In this document: positions 1-7,808 of the stretch, in pieces | How positions within the stretch are numbered: the stretch's first letter is position 1 | Layout: every line of letters starts with the position of its first letter | NCBI GenBank assembly: GCA_035308765.1 | Contig: DATGGA010000098.1 | Coordinates: 1-35,760, forward strand | DNA length: 35,760 nucleotides | Source of the DNA: RBG-16-66-20 sp035308765 | GTDB lineage: Bacteria; Pseudomonadota; Gammaproteobacteria; Burkholderiales; SG8-39 | Direction of reading: 5' to 3' | The notes under the pieces: generated by a model | Told to the model about the DNA's origin: nothing | The model's database searches: none | The model's input: only the letters and a program-made list of their open reading frames with translations | Position numbers and translations under genes: made by a program

Positions 1-863
1 AGGTCGGGCACGACCACCGTCAGGCCGCCCGCCGCCGGCACGACGCAGAAATCCGCCGGGCCCTTGAAGCCTTCGGCGAGTTTCTGCATGCCGCCGCTCT
101 CGCTCCAGTGGAACAGCGAGCCGGATTTCCAGTCGGTGACCAGCAGCGAGCCGTCCGCCATCTGGTAGAGGCCGTCCAGCATGCCGATCGGCTCGGACAG
201 CGATCTGACCTGGCCGCTGACGCCCAGCAGGTAGATGCCTTTCGTGTGGTCCGGCGGCTGGAAGCCGACCATCAGCAGCATCCCGGTCTTGGTCGGATAG
301 ACGCCGTTCGGCGATACGCCCGCTCCCTTGGCCATTGAAGTGACCTTCGGCTCGCCTTTCATGTGCAGGAAGTCCGCCGGCTCGACCTTGAACACCTGGT
401 CGGTGCGGTTGTCGCTCACGTAGAGCGCCCCGTCCATCACCGCGGAGTCGTTGGCGAAGGTCGCGCCCGGCAGCGCCACCTTGCGGCCCTTCTTCGTCTT
501 CAGGTCGAACTCCCATACGACGTCGATGTCGGTGACCCAGAAGCGGCTGCCCTGCACCCAGTTGCCTTTCGGCTTGTTCAGCTTCTCGCCGCCGGCCGCG
601 GGCAGGAACTGCTTGTCGAGCACCTTGCCCGCGAGGTCCGTCCTGACGATGCGGCCGTTGCCGTCCTTGAGCAGCGGGTCGAGTTTCTCCGTGCCGAACT
701 CGCTCAGGTACAGGACCTTCGCCGCCGGGTCGTAGCTCACCGACTCGACGTGGACGAAGCCGCCCACCGTCTGCTGCGAAGAAACCCTGTACTGGGCCGA
801 GGCGGCGGCCGAAAACGCCAGCAGCGCCGACAGTGCCATGTAAACCGAGATCCTGCGTTGCAT
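1..863 (-). CDS. Secreted SMP-30/gluconolactonase-like beta-propeller protein (3' end outside window)
   Basis: The reading frame is open from an ATG at 863 to the window edge, giving 287 visible residues and no stop. The start has a strong ribosome site (AAGGAGGA, about 4 bases upstream). Residues 1-23 form a signal peptide ending at ASAQ, so the product is probably periplasmic. The body has repeated strand patterns typical of a six-bladed propeller, such as VESVSYDPAAKVLYLSEFG, ANDSAVMDGALYVSDN, GVSPNGVYP and LVTDWKSGSLFHW. This family includes lactonases and phosphotriesterase-like enzymes binding a divalent metal, but the substrate cannot be read from sequence. The gene is divergent from the M20 peptidase, with 102 bases between the start codons. 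Propeller fold likely; enzymatic role inferred. Confidence 0.75.
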   Translation of the reverse strand, partial: MQRRISVYMALSALLAFSAAASAQYRVSSQQTVGGFVHVESVSYDPAAKVLYLSEFGTEKLDPLLKDGNGRIVRTDLAGKVLDKQFLPAAGGEKLNKPKGNWVQGSRFWVTDIDVVWEFDLKTKKGRKVALPGATFANDSAVMDGALYVSDNRTDQVFKVEPADFLHMKGEPKVTSMAKGAGVSPNGVYPTKTGMLLMVGFQPPDHTKGIYLLGVSGQVRSLSEPIGMLDGLYQMADGSLLVTDWKSGSLFHWSESGGMQKLAEGFKGPADFCVVPAAGGLTVVVPD

Positions 864-965
864 CCCATCCTCCTTGAAGGTTTGCGTCCGGACTACCCCG
901 CCGCCATGCTACGCCAGGCCCGCCCGAAATGGCGTTACGATGGCGTGATCAAAGGGGGGTCAAAA

Positions 966-2222
966 ATGCGCAATAACGTGTCGAAGTGGATATTTGCCGT
1001 GCTTGCCCTGGGCCTGGCGGCGACGGGGCCCGCGGCCGGCGCGGATTCGGTGCTGCTGAGTGCGGCGATCTCGGGCGAGGGCAAGCTGCTCAGCGACCTC
1101 AAGGAAATGGTGCGCATCGAGTCGGGCAGCGCCAACGTCGCGGGCCTGACGCACATGGCCGACTTCCTCGAGGGCGAGCTGAAGGCGCTGGGCATGCAGA
1201 CCGAGCGCATCAAGGCGACCAGCGGGCCGGGGGCTTACATGCTCAAGGGAACGCTGACCGGCAACGGGCGCAAGCGGATCATGCTCATCGGGCACATGGA
1301 TACGGTGTATCCCGAGGGAATCCTCAAGACCCAGCCCTACCACGTGGAAGGCAACCGCATCTACGGCCCGGGCATCGCCGACGACAAGGGCGGACTCGCC
1401 GTGGTGCTGCAGTCCCTGAGGATCCTGAAAGCCGCGGGCTGGCGCGACTATGCGACGCTCACCGTGCTGTTCAATCCCGACGAGGAAATCGGCTCCATCG
1501 GCTCGGGCGAAATCATCGCGGCGCTGGCGGCGGAGAACGACTACGTGCTGTCCTGCGAGCCGACGGCGGCGAAGGACGTGGCGAAGCGGGAAGGGCTGCT
1601 GCTCGGCGCGGCCGGCACGGCGACGGTGACCATGGAGGTGACCGGCCGCCAGGCGCACGCCGGCGTCGCGCCCGAACTCGGGCGCAACGCGCTGGTGGAG
1701 CTCTCGAACCAGATCGTGCAGACGCGCGACATCGCCAAGTCGGTGCCCGGCACCCAGCTCAACTGGACGTTTTCGAACGCGGGACTGGTGCGCAACCAGA
1801 TCCCGGAGAAAGCCGTGGCGACCGCCGACGTGCGCCTGTTCGCGCGCGACGGCGCCGAGCGCCTGCTCGCCGCGCTGCAGGCCAAGGTCGCCGAGAGCAG
1901 GCTCGTGCCGGATACCAGGACGGCGGTCACCATGCTCGTCGGCCGGCCGCCGTTCGCCGGCGACGAGCGCTCCAAGGCGCTGGGCAAAAAAGCGCAGGCG
2001 GTCTACGCCGAGCTGGACAGCCGGCCGCTCGAGCTGACGCCCATGACCGGCGGCGCCACCGACGCCGGCTACGCGAGCCGTTCCGGCAAGGCGGTCGTGC
2101 TCGAGTCCTTCGGCCTCGCCGGCTTCGGCTACCACGCGCGCGACGAATACATCGAGATCGATTCCATCGTGCCGCGGCTCTACCTCATGACGCGGCTGCT
2201 GATGGAAATCGGGCGCAACTAG
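966..2222 (+). CDS. Secreted M20 family metallopeptidase (glutamate carboxypeptidase/CPG2-like)
   Basis: The protein has 418 residues, starting at the ATG at 966 behind a GGGGGG ribosome site. An N-terminal signal peptide (about residues 1-26, ending AAGA) points to the periplasm. Di-zinc M20 motifs are intact: GHMDTVYP (His110, Asp112), ADDKGG (Asp139/140), NPDEEIGS with general base Glu173 and ligand Glu174, SCEPT (Glu198), and a late YHARDEY histidine. A dimerisation domain begins near GRQAHAGVAPELGRNA. The family hydrolyses C-terminal glutamate or other amino acids from peptides or folates; the exact substrate is not determined. The ParB-like gene follows after only 2 bases, so the two are probably co-transcribed. 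A frame reading upstream of 966 is open but has no signal peptide logic, so I reject the longer start. Confidence 0.9.
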   Translation: MRNNVSKWIFAVLALGLAATGPAAGADSVLLSAAISGEGKLLSDLKEMVRIESGSANVAGLTHMADFLEGELKALGMQTERIKATSGPGAYMLKGTLTGNGRKRIMLIGHMDTVYPEGILKTQPYHVEGNRIYGPGIADDKGGLAVVLQSLRILKAAGWRDYATLTVLFNPDEEIGSIGSGEIIAALAAENDYVLSCEPTAAKDVAKREGLLLGAAGTATVTMEVTGRQAHAGVAPELGRNALVELSNQIVQTRDIAKSVPGTQLNWTFSNAGLVRNQIPEKAVATADVRLFARDGAERLLAALQAKVAESRLVPDTRTAVTMLVGRPPFAGDERSKALGKKAQAVYAELDSRPLELTPMTGGATDAGYASRSGKAVVLESFGLAGFGYHARDEYIEIDSIVPRLYLMTRLLMEIGRN

Positions 2223-2224
2223 CC

Positions 2225-3211
2225 GTGGCGGAGGCGAAGAAGCGGAAATCCGGCCTCAAGCGCGCGGCGCCGAAAAACCGCGCGCGCAAGGCCGCCGCAG
2301 GCTCGCGCGGGCTCGCGCCGCAGGAAAGTTTCGTCGACGACGTCGATTTCGAGAAGGAAATAAAAGCAAGAATCGAAAAGGAAGGCGGGGCCGTCCTCGC
2401 CGCCTACCGCGATCCGCTCGGCAAGAATCCCCTCGTCATGGCGATCCTGCCGCTGGACAAGGTCGAGCCGACGCCGTTCCAGCGCGACGTCTCCGACATG
2501 CACCACAAGCGGCTCGCGGACGTGATCGACAAGACCGGCTACTTCCTCGACCCGATCATCGCCATCACCGCCCCCGAGAAGGGCTTCTGGACGCCGAACG
2601 GCGGCCACCGCCTTGCCGCGATGCGGCGCCTGGGCGCGAAATCGCTCACCGCGCTGGTCGTGCCCAGGCGCGAGCTCGCCTGGCAGATCCTCGCGCTCAA
2701 CACCGAGAAGGCGCACAACCTGAAGGAGAAGTCGCTGGAGGTGATCCGCATCTACCGCGGCCTGCTGGAGGAAGACGGTTCCAGGCCCGAGAAGCAGTTC
2801 GCCTACTACCTCGAGGAGGCCTCGTTCGTCACGCTGGGCCTGTGCTACGAGAAACTGCCGCGCTTCAGCGGCGGCGCGTACAACTCGATAGTAAGGAGAC
2901 TTTCGGAATTCTCCGGTTCTTCTATTTCTTCTGCTTTTAAAATTCATGAAAAGCATTCACAACAGCTTCAGGATCTCGATGACAGGGTCGCCGAGGCGGT
3001 CGCCAAGCTGAAGGCAAAGGGCTTCGTCAGTCCTTACCTGAAAGCCTTCGTGGTCGCGCGCATCAACCCGCTGCGCTGGATCCAGGGCGAGCCGCCGCCG
3101 CTGGAAGAAGTGCTGAAGACGATGCGCGACCGCGCGGCGAAGTTCAACACGGACAAAATCAAGCAGGAAGACATCGCATCCAGCGGTGGAGCGCGGGACG
3201 ATGCCGACTGA
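2225..3211 (+). CDS. ParB/Srx-like nuclease-domain protein, chromosomal orphan
   Basis: The protein has 328 residues from a GTG start two bases after the peptidase stop. The first 30 residues are strongly basic (KKRKSGLKRAAPKNRARK), which suggests nucleic acid contact. A ParB N-terminal (ParB/Srx) domain spans about residues 75-155, including LPLDKVEPTPFQRD and the PNGGHRLAAMRRLGAKSL segment, which corresponds to the GERR-like nucleotide box. A helical region follows. No ParA and no parS-like cluster is visible nearby, so a role in chromosome partition is not supported. Members of this superfamily bind CTP or act as nucleases or transcription regulators. A run of unusual AT-ending codons covers about 2887-2960 in a serine-rich stretch (SGSSISSAFK). 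Confidence 0.75.
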   Translation: MAEAKKRKSGLKRAAPKNRARKAAAGSRGLAPQESFVDDVDFEKEIKARIEKEGGAVLAAYRDPLGKNPLVMAILPLDKVEPTPFQRDVSDMHHKRLADVIDKTGYFLDPIIAITAPEKGFWTPNGGHRLAAMRRLGAKSLTALVVPRRELAWQILALNTEKAHNLKEKSLEVIRIYRGLLEEDGSRPEKQFAYYLEEASFVTLGLCYEKLPRFSGGAYNSIVRRLSEFSGSSISSAFKIHEKHSQQLQDLDDRVAEAVAKLKAKGFVSPYLKAFVVARINPLRWIQGEPPPLEEVLKTMRDRAAKFNTDKIKQEDIASSGGARDDAD

Positions 3212-3239
3212 TACTACTTACCTGAAAGGGAGGATCGCC

Positions 3240-3710
3240 ATGCGCTACAAGCTTACTGCCGTCAGCCTTGCCATCACTGCTGCATTCGCCGCCGGAGTCG
3301 CGGTATCGCCGTTCGTTCGCCACGTGGTGGGGGACGCGCATGCCCAGTCGGCGCCGCTGTCGCCCATGATGATCGATCTTGCGGGCATGAAGCACGGCGA
3401 CCTTCCGGCGACGCCCAATCCCGAGATGAACGCCAAGGGACTGGTCGTCACCGACAACGCCACGGTCGGCATCCAGTCCGGCAACGTTGCCAAGCACATG
3501 CACCCGAAGACGGACGAGATCCAGTACATCATCGAAGGCAGCGGCGCGATGTGGCTGGGCGGCGAGCGCAGGGAATTCAAGGCCGGCACGCTGATCATCA
3601 TCCCCAAGGGCACGGCCCATGGCGGCACGCTGGTGACCAGCGGGCCCGTCAAGGCCATCGCGATCAAGATCCCGCCGCAGCCCAAGGACGACGTCGTGTT
3701 TCTCAACTGA
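3240..3710 (+). CDS. Secreted cupin-domain protein
   Basis: The protein has 156 residues from the ATG at 3240, chosen because GGGAGGA lies just upstream and a signal peptide starts there (MRYKLTAVSLAITAAFAAG, cleavage near AHAQ). A longer start at 3186 would bury that signal. Both cupin motifs are present: HMHPKTDEIQYIIEG (two His and Glu of the metal site) and GTLIIIPKGTAHGG with the third His. This is a single small beta-barrel likely binding a metal in the periplasm; its substrate is unknown. It lies 28 bases after the ParB-like gene in the same direction. A perfect 10-bp hairpin follows the stop and may end the transcript. Confidence 0.85.
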   Translation: MRYKLTAVSLAITAAFAAGVAVSPFVRHVVGDAHAQSAPLSPMMIDLAGMKHGDLPATPNPEMNAKGLVVTDNATVGIQSGNVAKHMHPKTDEIQYIIEGSGAMWLGGERREFKAGTLIIIPKGTAHGGTLVTSGPVKAIAIKIPPQPKDDVVFLN

Positions 3711-3722
3711 GAGCACGGACTC

Positions 3723-3754
3723 GAATGACCGCTTTCGACCCAAGGCGGTCATTC
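3723..3754. repeat. Perfect 10-bp inverted repeat downstream of cupin gene
   Basis: GAATGACCGC at 3723-3732 is the exact reverse complement of GCGGTCATTC at 3745-3754, with a 12-base loop (TTTCGACCCAAG). No T-run follows, so it is not a classical intrinsic terminator. A degenerate left arm with the same loop start recurs at 7781-7799, after another stop codon. This suggests a dispersed REP-like intergenic element that could stabilise or end transcripts. Confidence 0.7.
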
Positions 3755-3804
3755 GGGGTGTAGGCTAACCGCCAACTTGCCGCGAGTCCTGGAGGGAGGC
3801 GTAA

Positions 3805-4584
3805 ATGACTGATGCCCAGGTTGCCTCATTGAAGAATCGGATTTGGCCGCTATATGGGGCCTATCTGGGATTGGGCCTGGCGCTCGTAGCGCTGGCGCTG
3901 CTCGCTATATCGCCGCTTGGCTGGCACGCCGGTTGGTGGCATTTCCGATTCGCGTTCTTCTGGCTGATGCCTTTTTCCGGCTATATCGCCCTGGCGGCTG
4001 GTGTCGTGTGCGCAATTGCGCTCGGGGTCGGACAGTCCGGCCTTGGCGGCCGGGGCATCGCCATGGCAGGGACCGGCATCGTCTTGAGCCTGGCGCTTGC
4101 CTATGTGCCATGGCAGTACAGCCAGACCCTGAAGTCTGTGCCGCGCATCCACGACATAACAACCGATACCGGCAATCCGCCGGCGTTCGTTGCGGCACTT
4201 CCGGCGCGCGCGGCCGAGAAGGCCAATTCAGTGGCCTATGAAGGGCCCGAGCTCGCCAAACAGCAGAAAGCGGCGTATCCGGACATAGTGCCGCTCAAAG
4301 TCGCGCTGCCGCCAAATGAGGCGTTCAAGCGCGCGCTCGACGCGGCCACAGGGATGCCCGGCTGGGCCGTCGTTTATTCGGATCCGGCAACGGGTCGGAT
4401 CGAAGCAAACGAGACCAGCCGCTGGTTCCGCTTTGTTGACGACGTCGTCATCCGCGTCGCCGCCGATGGCGCCGGAAGCCGCATCGACATCCGTTCGGAG
4501 AGCAGGCAGGGCCGCAGCGATTTCGGCGTCAATGCGCGCCGCATCCGGGCCTACATGGAAGTCCTTAAAGCCCACGTCGCCTGA
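3805..4584 (+). CDS. DUF1499 membrane protein
   Basis: The protein has 259 residues; a GGAGGGAGG ribosome site precedes the ATG at 3805. The N-terminal 110 residues carry three hydrophobic segments (about 17-37, 48-72 and 83-104). The soluble C-terminal part (about 140-259) matches the DUF1499 pattern: IEANETSRWFRFVDDVVIRV, then GSRIDIRSESRQGRSDFG and NARRIRAY. The family has no firmly assigned reaction. GC content and codon choice are lower than in the peptidase region to the left, and this continues through the next two genes, so the three may have arrived together. Confidence 0.8.
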   Translation: MTDAQVASLKNRIWPLYGAYLGLGLALVALALLAISPLGWHAGWWHFRFAFFWLMPFSGYIALAAGVVCAIALGVGQSGLGGRGIAMAGTGIVLSLALAYVPWQYSQTLKSVPRIHDITTDTGNPPAFVAALPARAAEKANSVAYEGPELAKQQKAAYPDIVPLKVALPPNEAFKRALDAATGMPGWAVVYSDPATGRIEANETSRWFRFVDDVVIRVAADGAGSRIDIRSESRQGRSDFGVNARRIRAYMEVLKAHVA

Positions 4585-4596
4585 ATTGGGAATACC

Positions 4597-4830
4597 GTGG
4601 AATTGGCACTGCGCTCCGTCATCACCTGCCCCGAATGTGGGGCGGCCGCAGAGGAGGAAATGCCCACCGACGCGTGCATCTTCTTCTACGAATGCAAAAG
4701 GTGTCGCAAATTGCTAAAGCCAGTGGCGGGCGACTGCTGTGTGTTCTGCTCCTATGGCACTGTGAAATGTCCTCCCATGCAACTCGGGAGCGCATGTTGT
4801 GCCTCCAGCGCGAGAGCCAATGACGCCTAA
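4597..4830 (+). CDS. GDCCVxC-domain small cysteine-rich protein
   Basis: The protein has 77 residues from a GTG at 4597, 12 bases after the DUF1499 stop. It carries a CPEC pair near the N-terminus, a CKRC pair, then the signature GDCCVFCSYGTVKCPP and a terminal ACC. The signature corresponds to a family that I recall being annotated as GDCCVxC-domain (seleno)proteins, some members having selenocysteine. Here every signature cysteine is coded by TGC or TGT, so no recoding is needed. The paired CxxC motifs suggest metal binding or thiol redox chemistry, but no function is proven. The start is uncertain because no clear ribosome site is seen. Confidence 0.75.
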   Translation: MELALRSVITCPECGAAAEEEMPTDACIFFYECKRCRKLLKPVAGDCCVFCSYGTVKCPPMQLGSACCASSARANDA

Positions 4831-4884
4831 CCCATCAATCCAGAGCGGCCGCGAGCGCGCCGCTGATTTCAAGCGTTAAGCCTC

Positions 4885-5400
4885 GTGCAGCACAGTTTGG
4901 CGGAGGCAAATCCGGCCTCGATTCGACTTGGAGTATTGGCGGCATTCCTCATTGCCGGGCCCTCGTTTGCCGATGAGCGGACGAATTACTTCAATGATCC
5001 GTTTCTTCAAGTTACCAGTGGCATCGCCGACTGCCCTGTGCCAGAGGGACCGGAATTGACAGAGGCCGAAATCAGAGTCCAGGCGCACGCGCGGACCGAG
5101 CGCGGTACAAGATGCTTCCAGTCGGGACGCTGCCGGTTACCGAACTCGTACCTGTACGACAACGAAATTGTCCCGCGGGTCAGGAAGGCGATTCTGGCAG
5201 ACGGCCGCTTCGAAGAGACTAGTGTTTGGGCCGAAGGCCAGCGCCGATGGGTATGGCTCAAGGGGTGTGTCCGGCGCAAAGACCAGGCTATAGCGCTGGA
5301 GCGGCTGGTGCGCCGCCTGGACGACGTCGAGGCGGTGATAAATCAGCTCGTGGTCAGGAGGGCGACGCGCAGCGGCGTGACAAAACTCAATTCGCAGTAA
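4885..5400 (+). CDS. Secreted BON-domain protein
   Basis: The protein has 171 residues with a GTG start at 4885; the ribosome site is weak, so the start is tentative. A hydrophobic segment (about residues 14-29, ending PSFADE) looks like a signal peptide. A BON domain occupies about 94-160: EIVPRVRKAILADGRF, then WLKGCVRRKDQAIALE and RRLDDVEAVINQLVV, the last being the usual conserved end of the fold. BON domains attach to membranes or other envelope ligands. A cysteine-containing segment (CPVPEG, GTRCFQSGRC) precedes the domain. The 3' end overlaps the convergent Bug gene by 14 bases. Confidence 0.7.
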   Translation: MQHSLAEANPASIRLGVLAAFLIAGPSFADERTNYFNDPFLQVTSGIADCPVPEGPELTEAEIRVQAHARTERGTRCFQSGRCRLPNSYLYDNEIVPRVRKAILADGRFEETSVWAEGQRRWVWLKGCVRRKDQAIALERLVRRLDDVEAVINQLVVRRATRSGVTKLNSQ

Positions 5401-6352
5401 TTCCCCGTGTTTTGATGAGCGTCGAGAAGCGATGCGCCTCGCGCACGATGAATTTCTCCGCTTCCTCCGGCGTGGTAACGAAGGCGTCGAACGCACCTTC
5501 CTGAAACTTGCCCCGGATCTCCTTCGAGTCCAGCACGTTGTTGAGGGCCGCATTCAATCGGGCCACTGCTGCCGGCGGAGTGCCGGCGGGAGCGAGCAGG
5601 GCGAGCCATTGACTGAACTGAAAGTCCTTCACGCCCGCCTCCTGCATGGTCGGCACATCGGGCAGCAGCGCGGACCGCGTGGCATCGGTGACCGCCAGCG
5701 CCCGCAGCGTTCCCGCCCTGACGTGCGGCAGCGCCGCCGCCAGCGTCGGAAAGCTCATGTCGACCTGCCCGGCGAGAGTGTCCAGCAGCGCCGGACCTCC
5801 GCCGCGATAGGGCACGTGCAGGATGAACGTGTTCGTGGAGTCCTTGAACATTTCCCCGCACAGATGGAAGGTCGTACCGACGCCCGCCGAGGCGTAAGTC
5901 AGCTTGCCCGGGCTGGCGCGGGCGAGCCTCAGCAGGTCTGCGACGGACCTCGCGGGCATTTTGTCGGGGACCACGAGCACGTGCGGGGATGTGGCCACCA
6001 TGCCGATCGGCGTGAAATCCCTGATCGGGTCCCAGGTGAGCTTGTCAAACAGGCTTTGGTTGGTGACCAGCGGGATGGTGTTCAGGACGAGGGTGTAGCC
6101 GTCCGGTTTCGCACGCGCCGCGGCCTCCATGCCGATGTTGCCGGAAGCCCCGCTGCGGTTGTCGATGACGATGCGGGTGCCGAGTTGGCTCGCGAGGGGC
6201 TCCGCGATAAGCCGGGCCGTGATGTCGACGCTGCCGCCCGGAGGAAACGGCGCGATCAGCCTGATGGGCTGGCTGGGATTGGGTTGTGCCGCGATCGGGC
6301 ATGCCGTTGCCAGCGCGAGAATCGCATACAAGCACTGGAGGATCCCCGGCAT
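5387..6352 (-). CDS. Tripartite tricarboxylate transporter substrate-binding protein (Bug family)
   Basis: The protein has 321 residues from the ATG at 6352, where a signal peptide starts (MPGILQCLYAILALATACPIAAQ). The open frame reaches to 6502 but the extra part is not signal-like. Bug family features are clear: QPIRLIAPFPPGGSVDITAR, DNRSGASGNIGMEAAAR, KPDGYTL, HVPYRGGGPALLDTLAGQVD, RALAVTDATRSALLPDVPTMQEAG and GTPPAAVARLNAALN. Such proteins capture carboxylates in the periplasm for TctAB-type permeases. No tctA or tctB is present in the window, which is common for this expanded family in Burkholderiales. The ligand is unknown. Confidence 0.93.
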   Translation of the reverse strand: MPGILQCLYAILALATACPIAAQPNPSQPIRLIAPFPPGGSVDITARLIAEPLASQLGTRIVIDNRSGASGNIGMEAAARAKPDGYTLVLNTIPLVTNQSLFDKLTWDPIRDFTPIGMVATSPHVLVVPDKMPARSVADLLRLARASPGKLTYASAGVGTTFHLCGEMFKDSTNTFILHVPYRGGGPALLDTLAGQVDMSFPTLAAALPHVRAGTLRALAVTDATRSALLPDVPTMQEAGVKDFQFSQWLALLAPAGTPPAAVARLNAALNNVLDSKEIRGKFQEGAFDAFVTTPEEAEKFIVREAHRFSTLIKTRGITAN

Positions 6353-6414
6353 GATTTGTCTTCGCACACTAGAATGCGGGAAACGGGCCGCCATATGACT
6401 TTGGGGGGAACGCG

Positions 6415-7758
6415 ATGAACAAACGAATTCCAGAACGCGGTTCCAAGGGAGTTGGCTTGATGACCGGGATCTTACGCTCTGCATCTTTCGCGGCAATTTC
6501 ATTTGCGATCGCGCTCGGCGGCTGCGCCACCGGGCTGCGGCAGGCCGCGTCCCCCGAGGCTGCGGGACTATCCTCGGAGCGCATCAAGGAACTTTCCGTT
6601 GCGTTCCAGAATGGGGTCGACAGGAAGGAAATTCCGGGCGCGGTGATTCTCATCGCGCGCCATGGAAAAATCGGCTATTTCGAGGCGTTCGGCTATCGCG
6701 ACCGTGAAGCCGGCGCACCGATGGGCCGCGACGCCATATTCCGCATTGCATCGATGACCAAACCCGTCACCATCGTCGCGGCGATGACGCTCGTGGAGCA
6801 GGGTCGCCTGAACCTGTCCGATCCGGTGTCCCGGTATCTGCCGGAGTTCAAGGACGCGAAGGTCGGGGTCGAGCAGAAGGACGCCGCCGGGAAACCCGTG
6901 CTGGTCCTGGAGACGCCGCACCGCGAGATGACGGTGCTGGATCTCATGCGGCATACCTCCGGGCTCACCTACGGCTTCACGGGAAAATCCTTGGTCCGGG
7001 ATCGCTACGCCGAGGAGAAGATCGACGAGCCCGGCTTGAACAATGCGGCGTTCGTCTCGAGACTGGCGCGGGCGCCATTGCAGAACCAGCCGGGCGAAGT
7101 CTGGGACTACAGCGTCTCCACCGATGTACTCGGCCGGATCGTCGAGGTGGTTTCCGGCATGGAGCTGGAGCAATACTTCGCCGAGCGCATCTTCAAGCCT
7201 CTCGGCATGACCGACACCGGATTCTGGGTGAGCGACCCGGCGAAACGGTCGCGGATTGCGGAAGTGCAGGCGGATCCGGCGACCGGGAAGCGCCCCGCGA
7301 CTCCCGACAAGACCGTGCAAAGCAGGCAAGGCGGAGGCGGCGCGCTAGTTTCCACGGCGGGCGACTACGCCCGCTTCTGCCAAATGCTGCTGAACGGCGG
7401 CGAGCTCGACGGCGCACGCATCATTTCGCGCGGCTCCGTCGGGCAGATGACGAAGAATCAGTTGCCGCCCGGCATCAAAATCAACTTTTTCCCGATTCCG
7501 GTCCTGGATGTGCGCCCGGAGGCTGGAAACGGTTTCGGCCTCAATCTGATGGTGCGAACCGCCGACGGGCGCGGCCCGATCCCCGGCAACGTCGGCGACT
7601 ATACCTGGCCGGGAATATTCGGCACGCAATTCTGGGTCGACCCGAAGAAGGAACTGGTGGTGGTGATGATGATCCAGGTGCCGGCAGGCGCGGGCAGGAT
7701 CCGCACCCAGTACTGGACGCAGACCCGCGAACTCGTCTACCGGACACTCGCGGACTAG
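6415..7758 (+). CDS. Serine hydrolase, class C beta-lactamase/family VIII esterase type, putative lipoprotein
   Basis: The protein has 447 residues if it starts at the ATG at 6415 (GGGGGGAA upstream). An alternative ATG at 6460 (AAGGGAG upstream) would give a cleaner lipoprotein signal, MTGILRSASFAAISFAIALGGC, with lipobox LGGC. The active-site SMTK (in FRIASMTKPVTIV) supplies the nucleophile, and WDYSVSTDVLG gives the tyrosine. HTSGLTYG and WPGIFGTQFWVDP match EstB-like esterases, whose third motif is W-G rather than KTG. It is therefore more likely an esterase or transesterase than a true beta-lactamase. It is divergent from the Bug gene with 62 bases between start codons. Confidence 0.88.
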   Translation: MNKRIPERGSKGVGLMTGILRSASFAAISFAIALGGCATGLRQAASPEAAGLSSERIKELSVAFQNGVDRKEIPGAVILIARHGKIGYFEAFGYRDREAGAPMGRDAIFRIASMTKPVTIVAAMTLVEQGRLNLSDPVSRYLPEFKDAKVGVEQKDAAGKPVLVLETPHREMTVLDLMRHTSGLTYGFTGKSLVRDRYAEEKIDEPGLNNAAFVSRLARAPLQNQPGEVWDYSVSTDVLGRIVEVVSGMELEQYFAERIFKPLGMTDTGFWVSDPAKRSRIAEVQADPATGKRPATPDKTVQSRQGGGGALVSTAGDYARFCQMLLNGGELDGARIISRGSVGQMTKNQLPPGIKINFFPIPVLDVRPEAGNGFGLNLMVRTADGRGPIPGNVGDYTWPGIFGTQFWVDPKKELVVVMMIQVPAGAGRIRTQYWTQTRELVYRTLAD

Positions 7759-7780
7759 GACCTGCGGCTTGTGCCTTTTC

Positions 7781-7803
7781 GAGTGGCCGCTTTCGATCCG
7801 AGC
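7781..7803. repeat. Degenerate copy of the 3723 hairpin element
   Basis: GAGTGGCCGCTTTCGATCC differs from the left arm and loop at 3723-3741 at three positions. The right arm is not preserved here. It lies between the convergent ends of the serine hydrolase and MCE genes, the same type of location as the intact copy. Confidence 0.45.
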
Positions 7804-7808
7804 GCGCC

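Noticed and set aside
960..2135. Long minus-strand open frame of 391 residues opposite the M20 peptidase
   Set aside because: It is rich in Arg, His, Ala and Gly with no domain pattern, as expected for the antisense of a GC-rich gene. The peptidase motifs on the plus strand are intact.
986..2224. Upstream extension of the ParB-like frame through the peptidase gene
   Set aside because: The translation is low-complexity Arg/Gly/Ala; the recognisable protein starts at the GTG at 2225.
3723..3754. Hairpin as a classical Rho-independent terminator
   Set aside because: The stem is followed by GGGGTGTAG and not by a T-run.
4726..4760. Possible selenocysteine site in the GDCCVxC gene
   Set aside because: No in-frame TGA occurs in the signature; all positions are TGC or TGT codons.
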